From positions 310,001 through 374,000 of the forward strand of contig CAVVVP010000005.1 in assembly GCA_963751695.1 (NCBI GenBank): DNA of 64,000 nt. Direction: 5' to 3'. Below, one piece after another: positions 24,028 through 32,012 of this stretch. The DNA comes from SZUA-22 sp963751695. GTDB lineage: Bacteria; Bacteroidota; Ignavibacteria; Ignavibacteriales; Melioribacteraceae. The position numbers and the translations under genes are program-made. The notes under the pieces are model-generated. The model had not been told where the DNA came from, searched no databases, and saw nothing but the letters and a program-made list of their open reading frames with translations. The stretch's first letter is position 1, and every line of letters begins with the position of its first letter.

Positions 24028-25404
24028 CTAAAGCTCTTTTAATTCGTTTACTAATTTACTAATCGCTTCCTTAGCACTTCCAAAGTACATTAGAGTATTT
24101 GGGTAGAAAAACAACTCGTTTTGAATTCCAGCATAACCAACATTTAATGATCTTTTATTAACAACCACAGTCTTAGCGTAATCAACATTTAGTATTGGCA
24201 TACCATATATTGGAGATGTTTCGTCATGTCTAGCAGCAGGATTCACAACATCATTAGCTCCAACAATAATGGCAACGTCAACATTAGGGAAGTCATCATT
24301 TATGTCTTCCAATGCATAAAGTTTGTCATAAGAAACTTGTGCTTCTGCTAAAAGTACGTTCATATGTCCAGGCATTCTACCAGCAACTGGGTGTATTGCA
24401 AACCTGACATCAATTTTCTTCTTCTCAAGGATGTTTGCTAAATCTCTTACAGCATGTTGAGCTTGAGCGACTGCCATTCCATATCCTGGGACTATAACTA
24501 CACTTTGAACTGAGTCGAGTATCATCGCTAATTCTTCAGCGTCTACCGATTTAGCATCACCTTTTGGACCATCACCAGGAGCTGCCCCACCTGCTCCAGC
24601 ATCTTCCCAGCCACCGAGTACTACATTCATTAATGATCGATTCATCCCTTTACACATAATAATCGTAAGGATAATTCCAGAAGCACCAACCAACGCACCT
24701 GCAATAATCAATAGATTGTTCTGAAGTACAAAACCAGTCATTGATGCAGCTAAACCAGAATATGAATTCAATAATGAAACGGCAACCGGCATATCAGCAC
24801 CACCAATTGGTAATACTAGTAACACACCTAGAAGAAGTGATACTGAAAGTATCCCAAGCAGAATGTCAACCCTTGTCGGATCAATAATAAACACTACTCC
24901 AGCTGCAACCACCGCAAGTATAAGCAAAACATTAATAGGGTTTTGCAATGGATATTTTACAACCTTTCCTGTAACAAAACCTTGAAGTTTTCCAAATGCG
25001 ATGAAAGAGCCAGTAAATGTAACAGCTCCGATTAATACAGATAAAACTATTGTAACAAGTATCGAAATATCCGAAGTTTCGCCTTTATAAAACTCAGAAA
25101 GGGCAACTAATGCAGATGCTCCACCACCAAATCCATTCAACAAACCAACCATCTGAGGCATACCGGTCATTTGAATTTTTATAGCCATGACAGCACCGAT
25201 CGCAGAACCAACAACTACCCCGATAATAATATATTCAAACGTTAAGATTTGTTGATCAAAGAGCGTAATAACAATCGCCAAAAACATTCCCAATGATGAG
25301 AGCATGTTTCCATTTCGCGCAGTTTTTGGGGAACCTAATCTTTTAATACCAAAAATAAAAAGTATAGATGCGATTAGATAAACTAGATAAATAATAATTT
25401 GCAT
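24028..25404 (-). CDS. pntB: NAD(P) transhydrogenase subunit beta
   Basis: 458 residues. About eight or nine membrane helices (1-260) form most of the proton channel (dII). The soluble dIII domain (about 285-458) binds NADP(H): V-P-G-Y-G-M-A-V-A-Q-A-Q-H is the conserved Gly-rich loop, and V-G-A-N-D-V-V-N-P-A-A the second NADP contact. With PntAA and PntAB it couples hydride transfer from NADH to NADP+ to proton influx, supplying NADPH. The three-polypeptide arrangement is that of Rhodospirillum and many Bacteroidota relatives rather than the two-gene form of E. coli. It lies 10 bases after pntAB and is the last gene of the operon, with a terminator immediately downstream. Confidence 0.97.
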   Translation of the reverse strand: MQIIIYLVYLIASILFIFGIKRLGSPKTARNGNMLSSLGMFLAIVITLFDQQILTFEYIIIGVVVGSAIGAVMAIKIQMTGMPQMVGLLNGFGGGASALVALSEFYKGETSDISILVTIVLSVLIGAVTFTGSFIAFGKLQGFVTGKVVKYPLQNPINVLLILAVVAAGVVFIIDPTRVDILLGILSVSLLLGVLLVLPIGGADMPVAVSLLNSYSGLAASMTGFVLQNNLLIIAGALVGASGIILTIIMCKGMNRSLMNVVLGGWEDAGAGGAAPGDGPKGDAKSVDAEELAMILDSVQSVVIVPGYGMAVAQAQHAVRDLANILEKKKIDVRFAIHPVAGRMPGHMNVLLAEAQVSYDKLYALEDINDDFPNVDVAIIVGANDVVNPAARHDETSPIYGMPILNVDYAKTVVVNKRSLNVGYAGIQNELFFYPNTLMYFGSAKEAISKLVNELKEL

Positions 25405-25414
25405 AATTTAACTC

Positions 25415-25699
25415 TCACTTCTTTTTGAACATTTTTAACATTCGATCGGTTACTAAATATCCACCGACCACATTTATAGTAGCAAAAACCAAAGCTACTA
25501 AGCCTAGAATTGTACTGATAGTAAATTGTTCTGCGCCTGCACTCAACAATGCTCCAACGATTGTAATGCCGGATATTGCATTTGAACCTGACATAAGAGG
25601 AGTGTGCAAAGTTGGAGGTACTTTTGTGATCAATTCGAAGCCGACAAAGATTGCCAGTACGAAAACATAGATCAACATAAGTAAATCAAATATTTCCAT
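25415..25699 (-). CDS. pntAB: NAD(P) transhydrogenase subunit alpha part 2
   Basis: 94 residues with three membrane helices, the small dII-a subunit that pairs with PntB. Typical features are F-V-G-F-E-L-I-T-K-V-P-P-T-L-H-T-P-L-M-S and the following S-N-A-I-S-G-I-T-I-V-G segment, in which P-L-M-S-G-x-N-A-I-S is nearly invariant. AAGGAA lies 10 bases before the ATG. It sits between pntAA (55-base gap) and pntB (10-base gap). Length and composition are normal for the family. Confidence 0.96.
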   Translation of the reverse strand: MEIFDLLMLIYVFVLAIFVGFELITKVPPTLHTPLMSGSNAISGITIVGALLSAGAEQFTISTILGLVALVFATINVVGGYLVTDRMLKMFKKK

Positions 25700-25754
25700 G
25701 CTTATAAATTCCTTATTTCATTATTTTTTTTAATTGTCTCAAATAAAAGGTGAA

Positions 25755-26900
25755 CTAATTCAATCTCTCTTTTACTCTTTCGTCAACTACCGCACCATTG
25801 TGTGCAAGCAGAGAACCTTTTACAATTTCATCATCTAAGTTCAATTCGACTTTACCTTCTTCTCCAATATGATCAAGTAATGCAAGAATATTTTTTGCAT
25901 AAACCTCACTCGAATTAGTAGCCACTAAACTCGGAAGATTTGGCTCTCCAATAATTTTCACATCATGTTTTACAACAGTCTGACCTTTTTCACTAATCTC
26001 ACAATTGCCGCCAAATTCAACAGCCATATCTAATACCACAGATCCTGGTCTCATTTTCTTTACCATTTCTTCAGTTATTAGAATTGGGGCTTTCTTTCCT
26101 GGAATCAGCGCAGTTGTAATTACAATATCTGCTTCTGTTATGTGTTTGAAAATTAATTCTTTCTGCTTTTGCAAAAATTCTGTAGATACCTCTTTTGCGT
26201 AACCACCTTCGTCTTGCATGTCTTCGTCAGTTTCAACTTCAATGAATCTGCCACCAAGCGATTCAACTTCCTCTTTTACAGCTGGCCGAATATCCGAGAC
26301 TTCCACAATTGCACCTAATCGCTTTGCAGTGCCAAGAGCTTGAAGTCCAGCAACCCCAGCGCCCATAATTACAACTCGAGCTGGAGAAATAGTTCCAGCA
26401 GCTGTCATCATTAACGGGAAAATTTTTCCGAGTGCATCAGCAGTCATTATTACTGACTTATATCCTGCAATGTTAGCTTGAGAACTCAAAGCATCCATTT
26501 TCTGAGCCAGTGTTGTTCTTGGTATCGCATCCATAGATATAACATTGATTTTCTTTTCTGAACAAAGTTTTACTACATCTGTATAATGAAGTGCATACAT
26601 AAATGTAATTAGTAATGCTCCTTCTTTCATCAGATCTAGTTCATGTTTGTTTAATTCTGGATGCTCCATCGGTCTCTGTACTTTTAGTACAATATCAGCA
26701 TTGGAATAAACTTCTTCTGTCTTGCTAAAAACCTTCGCTCCAGCTTCCTCGTATTGTTTATCTGTAAATCCAGCATTATATCCAGCGCGGGATTCAATGT
26801 TAACAGAAAAACCTTTTTTTATTAGTTTGGAAGCTACATCAGGAACGATTGAGACACGGTTTTCGCCAGCAAGAATTTCCTTAGGAACAGCTATAACCAC
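25755..26900 (-). CDS. pntAA: NAD(P) transhydrogenase subunit alpha part 1
   Basis: 381 residues, soluble cytoplasmic dI subunit binding NAD(H). The N-terminal half resembles alanine dehydrogenase (P-K-E-I-L-A-G-E-N-R-V-S-I-V-P). M-D-A-L-S-S-Q-A-N-I-A-G-Y is the conserved loop reaching towards dIII, and M-G-A-G-V-A-G-L-Q-A-L-G-T-A-K-R-L-G-A is the dinucleotide-binding Rossmann motif followed by the acidic D-I-R. It starts with GTG at 26900, with AAGGAG 6 bases upstream. As first gene of the pnt operon it should carry the promoter; the AT-rich 183-base gap upstream shows no convincing one on this strand. Confidence 0.97.
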   Translation of the reverse strand: MVIAVPKEILAGENRVSIVPDVASKLIKKGFSVNIESRAGYNAGFTDKQYEEAGAKVFSKTEEVYSNADIVLKVQRPMEHPELNKHELDLMKEGALLITFMYALHYTDVVKLCSEKKINVISMDAIPRTTLAQKMDALSSQANIAGYKSVIMTADALGKIFPLMMTAAGTISPARVVIMGAGVAGLQALGTAKRLGAIVEVSDIRPAVKEEVESLGGRFIEVETDEDMQDEGGYAKEVSTEFLQKQKELIFKHITEADIVITTALIPGKKAPILITEEMVKKMRPGSVVLDMAVEFGGNCEISEKGQTVVKHDVKIIGEPNLPSLVATNSSEVYAKNILALLDHIGEEGKVELNLDDEIVKGSLLAHNGAVVDERVKERLN

Positions 26901-27024
26901 TTGTCTTCTCCTTGTTTTTTAGATAAGTATTTTTTTAAGCTTTCACTAACTTATGAGTATAAAATTAATTATCAAATTAAAAAATTATTATTTTACTTAA
27001 AAATTCAAATTAATAATAATTTAG

Positions 27025-27053
27025 TTGACAAAAATTGAGTCTAAGGATATATT
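27025..27053 (+). promoter_or_regulatory. Sigma70-like promoter of the TIGR02117 gene
   Basis: TTGACA (27025-27030) and TATATT (27048-27053) have an ideal 17-base spacer. Transcription would start near 27060, leaving a 24-base leader to the ATG at 27084. Confidence 0.55.
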
Positions 27054-27083
27054 CAATAAAACCATTAGCTTAAACATGATTAC

Positions 27084-27776
27084 ATGTGGAGAATTAATAT
27101 TATAAAAACGATTAAAATTCTTCTTCTTTCTTTACTTACACTTTTTGGATTTAGTGTAATATATTTTTTTACTGCTGTCATTTGTTCTGCTATTCCAATC
27201 AATTCAGATGCAAAATGCAAAACAGATTGTGTTGAAATTTTTATCATCTCCAATGGTATCCACGCTGATATTGTCGTTCCGATCAGAACAAAAGAGATGG
27301 ATTGGAGTAAAGTAATTAAATTTGCAAACACAACATCAAAAGATACATCTTACAAGTATTTAGCGTTCGGATGGGGAGATAAAAATTTTTACTTAAATAC
27401 ACCCACATGGTCAGATTTCAAATTGAGTAGCGCTTTATACGCTTTATTTCTATTTGGTGAGGCTGCAATTCATGCTACTTTTTTCGAAGATATGGCTGAA
27501 AGTCAATTCAGTAAAAAGATTCACATCTCTAAAGAAAACTATACTCGACTCAATAACTTTATCTTATCTGAATTAAAATTTGATATACCAGGTAATCCAA
27601 GTTTGATTGAGAATTTTCAATACACATCTTACGATGCATTCTACAATGCAAAAGGTACCTTCACTTTATTCTATACTTGTAATACATGGGTAAATCAAGC
27701 ATTAAAAAATGCTAATCAAAAAGCGTGTTTGTGGACGCCCTTTGTAGATGGGATTTTCTATCAGTACGAGAAATGA
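27084..27776 (+). CDS. TIGR02117/DUF2459 family membrane-anchored protein
   Basis: 230 residues. One N-terminal hydrophobic segment (about 8-32) anchors it with the rest probably periplasmic. The body matches the TIGR02117/DUF2459 family: I-S-N-G-I-H-A-D-I-V-V-P, then A-F-G-W-G-D-K-N-F-Y-L-N-T-P-T-W, and near the end F-Y-T-C-N-T-W-V-N-Q-A-L. The conserved His of N-G-I-H and Cys of T-C-N-T-W hint at a papain-like hydrolase site, but the family's activity is unknown to me. A sigma70-like promoter lies 31 bases upstream of the ATG. The gene is convergent with the large GH13 gene; the two stops are one base apart with no terminator between them. Confidence 0.82.
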   Translation: MWRINIIKTIKILLLSLLTLFGFSVIYFFTAVICSAIPINSDAKCKTDCVEIFIISNGIHADIVVPIRTKEMDWSKVIKFANTTSKDTSYKYLAFGWGDKNFYLNTPTWSDFKLSSALYALFLFGEAAIHATFFEDMAESQFSKKIHISKENYTRLNNFILSELKFDIPGNPSLIENFQYTSYDAFYNAKGTFTLFYTCNTWVNQALKNANQKACLWTPFVDGIFYQYEK

Positions 27777-27777
27777 G

Positions 27778-30700
27778 TCAATTATGGAGAATAATATCTT
27801 GAAGATTCTTTAACTGATATCCTGATTTCTCAGAGCTATCTAATAAGTACTTGAATAATAAATATGAATTCTTAATCAGTGCTGGAGACTTTCCTATCTG
27901 TTTTGGATTATTATTTACATAATTTATAATTGATGCACTTAATATCCATTCGATCATTTCATTATATTGCTCTTTGCTATAGTACCAGACATCTTCGTAA
28001 TAATTGACATCCAAGAAAAGTTTGACATAGTCATCGTGAAAAATAATTTTAACGAAATCTGATTTTTCAGACTTAAAGTAATTTGAGATACCGCGCTCTG
28101 ACTTATATGATAGAAACTTTTTCATATCAAAATTCTGGTCAAAGAGTGAACCATCAAACTCAAGGAGGATTTTTATAAGAGTATTCTTTTTATATGCCTC
28201 TGTTTCCCCTTTTCCTAGTCTATCTAGTATTTTATGTACAGATTTTGTTTGTAAACGTTCTTGCAGATAGTATGCTAGCTCATCACTACCTTCCAAAATA
28301 TCATTAAGACTTCGCAGTGTTAACCAGATTATTAGAATTATTATATTTTCTCTGTAATTTGTTTCTGAGGTAAATGCAAATGACTTTAATAGCTCCAAAT
28401 GATGGGGATTTTCACTATCCGAATATTCGTTGTTCAATGTTGCATTCAGTTTATGGAGTAAAATCAAATTTTCTGCAAATGATTGACCTAACTTGATTTC
28501 ATCAATTTCAAGGTTAAAATGATCTCGAAGTATATCTAGAAAATCAGAATATTTTTGTTTAATATAATCTGGAGAGTACTCAATTTCTTCTCTGGAATTT
28601 ATTTTATTAACAAGCCATTTGGAACATTTTTCTATTTCCCTCTCACTAAAAATATCTTCAAACGATTTATAAATTGGAGATAGTTTTTTATCTTCGATCG
28701 AACCTTCTATACTATAAATTCCGTGTCCATTTAATTCTTCACAAATTTGATGGTAATCTCCATTATCATCATAGACTTCTCTAAAATCAACTAAAACTCG
28801 GTGTTCAAAACCATTCAGTTCTAAAAAGAATCCTCTATTAATTATATCCGATCCCCTAAAAATAAATTCCAGATTTGAGACCATATCTTTAGCAATGTAG
28901 TATAAACCAAAATCCCCTCTTATACCCAGACTTTCGGAAATATTAATCGCTTTTAAGAACTTATCATTTTCATTTATCTTGATTAGTTTTGGAGTAGATT
29001 TTTGAAAATTTCCATATACACGATCATACTTATTATTATATAAAACTAGCGAATGTTCATTCCCAAATGCGTTTGAATATACAAATACGTTGTCATTAAG
29101 ATTTCCAAACTCATCATAGAAATCATAGAACCAGAAATTTTCTACTTCAGAGAACAGATATCTTTTTCTTGTGAGTGAAAAGATTTCCTTTTCGTGTCTG
29201 CTTACCAACCAATCCTTCGGTTCTTCATGGTAATATGCTCGCTGATATTCCATTCCGTATTTTTCAGTATATCCTTCAATTTGTCCATGAGCAAACATTG
29301 GAAGCCCTGGAAGAGTGATCATAAGAGTTAGCACACCAAAGTATTTGTCATCTGTCCCAAACTGATGAATTGCGGTTTCCTCATCTGGATTACTCATGAA
29401 ATTTACATAGCGTTTTAATATCTCTGGTTCGAACTCTAGCGTGTTATAAATCAATTCGCGATATTTATCATTTTCTTCCTTCATTAGCATATGCATAAAA
29501 GCCGAGTTATAGACTCTATGCATACCTAATGTTCTGACAAAGTAACCTTCCATTAACCAAAAGGCTTCTGCAAGTAAAAGTGTGTGCGGCATTTCTTTAT
29601 TGATTCTGTCTACAACCTCTCTCCAGAATTCAACGGGGAAAAGTCTATCGAAATGAGCTTTAGACATTGCATGATCAGAACGTGATGGTATATCACCTCC
29701 TCTACCAGGTCTGGGATACCATAATCGAGAGAAGTGTTTTTTTGCCAGGGTCATTGCTGCATCGAAACGAATTATTGAAAACCTCCGAGCAACATCAAAT
29801 ATTTTTTGAATTACAGCTTCTCGGACCTCATGTTTGATCATATCCAACTGTGCTGTATCATTCCATGGCATAACAGTTCCGTCATTACCATGATATATGT
29901 ATCTTACATCGTTATATCTCTTGTCGATTCTTCTAAATACTACTGCCGCGTCGCTCTTTTTCCAATAGCCGTCTTCGATTTTTATTTCTATGTTCGGATC
30001 ATCAGAAAGATCTTCACCATTAAATTGGTAAGCTGGGAAAGGAGATTCGTGATTTTGAATATAATAATCTGGATGATAGATCATCCAGTCAGAAAAAATA
30101 CCTGTGTGATTCGGCACCATGTCACTAGCTAATCTAATTCCCCTTTGCTTAGCTTTTTCATTCAGAATCTGATAAGCCTCTTCGCCCCCCAGATCGTGCG
30201 CTATTTTGTAATCATATAAAGAATAGGCTGATGCTACAGCATCAATGTTGCCCATAATATGCTTAATTTTTTTTGAAGAATTGCTTCTTTCCCAAATCCC
30301 AATTAACCAAAGTCCATTAATATTTCTTCTTGCAAGAATATCTAGTTCATTATCTGGAATTTGATCGAGTGTCTTAATTTCTCGTTTATAAGTTTTAGAG
30401 AGCTGATCGAGCCATACATAGACATTTTTTGCCATTAAAATTACATTTGGCATCCAATGAATATCTGAAGTAAACGCTTCAACTTCATCGTAATCTTCAA
30501 TGCTATCTTCCGCATAATTGAATCCGGATTTACCTAGTGAAACACCCTCGGTCCAATTTTTCTTTTTATAATTTGGAACAATTGTAGGTCCCCCTCCTCC
30601 ACCTTGTCCATCAAATGTAATTTCTTCTTTTATAAGATCCTTACTTGTTAAAATTCTATTAAGAAAGTCATCCTTTATTATAACTTTCCATTTCTCCATT

Positions 30701-31413
30701 ATATAATCAAGCTGGCTCTCGAGATCTTTAGGGTTTTTACTAATCGGAGTCTTGAGAAATGTGATGAGATCTTCTCCTTCATCTCCAATTGGGCTCTGTC
30801 CTTTAAAGAATTGGCCTATTTCTTCTATAGAATTTGAATAGAGTTTTTTCTTCTCTAAATAATTGTCATCAAATAATTCGATTATTTTTTCATTAGCAGG
30901 ATTAATATTTCCAAAATTCAAGAGAATCAGTTCTTCAAGTGCAACAAGGTAATTTGAGCGGCTGCCAGTGTAAGAATCCAAATAATCAAGGATTGTAGCC
31001 TTCCCTCTGAATACTTCTGCTGGAGGGAATTTATCTACGAAATCAAATATTAATTTACGAAGGTTTTCTTCTCCAAATTTTTCTTCAAGATGCTTTCTCG
31101 CTTTGCTAAATACGTTTGGATTAATATTTTCGTCATAATATCGAATGACGAAGTGAAAGATTTCATCTATTAAGCCAGACGCATTTACTTCACTCACTTT
31201 TATTTTTTTGGTCTCATCTCTTCCTTCGTTCAACTTTGCAACAAATTTTCTGACCTGGGCAAAATTTGCAAACACAACATTTCCACTAATCGTAAAGAAC
31301 TCTTCACTGAACTTGTACTTCTTTCTAATACTAGAAGCAACATGAAATTCGTTTGTAAACGTTTTTTGGGGAAAAGATATTGGGAATAATTTGGAATCAA
31401 TATTTAGATACAT
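27778..31413 (-). CDS. Giant intracellular alpha-amylase-family (GH13) protein
   Basis: 1211 residues, about twice the usual length, with no signal peptide. Residues about 1-320 are an uncharacterised helical N-terminal region. The GH13 barrel (about 330-800) shows region I D-M-V-P-N-H-T-G, region II I-I-R-F-D-A-A-M-T (nucleophile Asp), region III L-L-A-E-A-F-W (acid/base Glu) and region IV F-M-S-N-P-D-E-E, in which the usual N-H-D has become N-P-D but the Asp is kept. About 800-1211 is another helical region of unknown role. The catalytic triad is intact, so it probably acts on an alpha-glucan or its phosphate, such as storage glycogen. The His-to-Pro change suggests altered specificity, as in GlgE-type maltosyltransferases, which carry T-P-D there. 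It is a single gene with no operon partner. Confidence 0.85.
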   Translation of the reverse strand: MYLNIDSKLFPISFPQKTFTNEFHVASSIRKKYKFSEEFFTISGNVVFANFAQVRKFVAKLNEGRDETKKIKVSEVNASGLIDEIFHFVIRYYDENINPNVFSKARKHLEEKFGEENLRKLIFDFVDKFPPAEVFRGKATILDYLDSYTGSRSNYLVALEELILLNFGNINPANEKIIELFDDNYLEKKKLYSNSIEEIGQFFKGQSPIGDEGEDLITFLKTPISKNPKDLESQLDYIMEKWKVIIKDDFLNRILTSKDLIKEEITFDGQGGGGGPTIVPNYKKKNWTEGVSLGKSGFNYAEDSIEDYDEVEAFTSDIHWMPNVILMAKNVYVWLDQLSKTYKREIKTLDQIPDNELDILARRNINGLWLIGIWERSNSSKKIKHIMGNIDAVASAYSLYDYKIAHDLGGEEAYQILNEKAKQRGIRLASDMVPNHTGIFSDWMIYHPDYYIQNHESPFPAYQFNGEDLSDDPNIEIKIEDGYWKKSDAAVVFRRIDKRYNDVRYIYHGNDGTVMPWNDTAQLDMIKHEVREAVIQKIFDVARRFSIIRFDAAMTLAKKHFSRLWYPRPGRGGDIPSRSDHAMSKAHFDRLFPVEFWREVVDRINKEMPHTLLLAEAFWLMEGYFVRTLGMHRVYNSAFMHMLMKEENDKYRELIYNTLEFEPEILKRYVNFMSNPDEETAIHQFGTDDKYFGVLTLMITLPGLPMFAHGQIEGYTEKYGMEYQRAYYHEEPKDWLVSRHEKEIFSLTRKRYLFSEVENFWFYDFYDEFGNLNDNVFVYSNAFGNEHSLVLYNNKYDRVYGNFQKSTPKLIKINENDKFLKAINISESLGIRGDFGLYYIAKDMVSNLEFIFRGSDIINRGFFLELNGFEHRVLVDFREVYDDNGDYHQICEELNGHGIYSIEGSIEDKKLSPIYKSFEDIFSEREIEKCSKWLVNKINSREEIEYSPDYIKQKYSDFLDILRDHFNLEIDEIKLGQSFAENLILLHKLNATLNNEYSDSENPHHLELLKSFAFTSETNYRENIIILIIWLTLRSLNDILEGSDELAYYLQERLQTKSVHKILDRLGKGETEAYKKNTLIKILLEFDGSLFDQNFDMKKFLSYKSERGISNYFKSEKSDFVKIIFHDDYVKLFLDVNYYEDVWYYSKEQYNEMIEWILSASIINYVNNNPKQIGKSPALIKNSYLLFKYLLDSSEKSGYQLKNLQDIILHN

Positions 31414-31496
31414 TACAAACTAATTTAGTTGGAGAATTTATGACATAAATTACAAAATATATTTATAATCAATAATAATTATTGAGATTAAATTAT

Positions 31497-31910
31497 TTAT
31501 TCCTCAATCAAGAATTTTTCAAATTTGACCCTATGTTCATCAGATAAACGATATGGTTTTTGAGTTGATCCCTTAATGAACAATCCTTTTTGACAACCTT
31601 GCGCAGCTAATAAATCCCCGTTTTTAAAAAAACGGAATTCAATTATTGCTGAAGCTAAGTTTAATTTAGAAATCCAAACCTCTGCTCTAACACCATCACC
31701 GTAGTAGATCGGATTTTTATAGTATATTTCAGTACTCGTTAAAACTGGATAAATATCGGATTTTTCTAATTCTTCTGGTGGATACCCTATCGTCTCTAAA
31801 AGTTTTATCCTTCCAACTTCCATCCATTCGATATAAACAATATTACTAACATGATGGACAAAATCAATTTGAAAGGTATAGACTTCGATGTCAAAACTAA
31901 CTTTATTCAT
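31497..31910 (-). CDS. Acyl-CoA thioesterase, 4HBT/YbgC-like hot-dog fold
   Basis: 137 residues, a single hot-dog domain. Q-I-D-F-V-H-H-V-S-N-I-V-Y-I-E-W-M-E contains the catalytic Asp and the conserved Asn-x-x-Tyr of the 4-hydroxybenzoyl-CoA thioesterase family, followed by R-I-K-L-L. The long central strands (P-V-L-T-S-T-E-I-Y-Y-K-N-P) are typical. It should hydrolyse acyl-CoAs in the cytoplasm; the chain length is not predictable. GAGGGAAG lies just before the ATG and a TATATTTG -7 box 27 bases upstream, so it has its own promoter, divergent from mutS. The large GH13 gene follows 83 bases downstream on the same strand. Confidence 0.88.
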   Translation of the reverse strand: MNKVSFDIEVYTFQIDFVHHVSNIVYIEWMEVGRIKLLETIGYPPEELEKSDIYPVLTSTEIYYKNPIYYGDGVRAEVWISKLNLASAIIEFRFFKNGDLLAAQGCQKGLFIKGSTQKPYRLSDEHRVKFEKFLIEE

Positions 31911-31937
31911 ACTTCCCTCACAATTTATTCTTAATTA

Positions 31938-31945
31938 CAAATATA
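31938..31945 (-). promoter_or_regulatory. Bacteroidota-type -7 box (TATATTTG) of the thioesterase gene
   Basis: An exact TAnnTTTG match on the minus strand lies 27 bases before the ATG at 31910. The -33 element is not obvious. Confidence 0.42.
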
Positions 31946-32012
31946 ATGAGGATTTTTTGTGAATTGAAATTAGCATCGCATTAGAGTATATTTTCATGTT
32001 ATATAATAATTG

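Noticed and set aside
31470..31496. AT-rich hairpin after the thioesterase gene
   Set aside because: It is made only of A-T pairs and has no T run after it; not a credible terminator.
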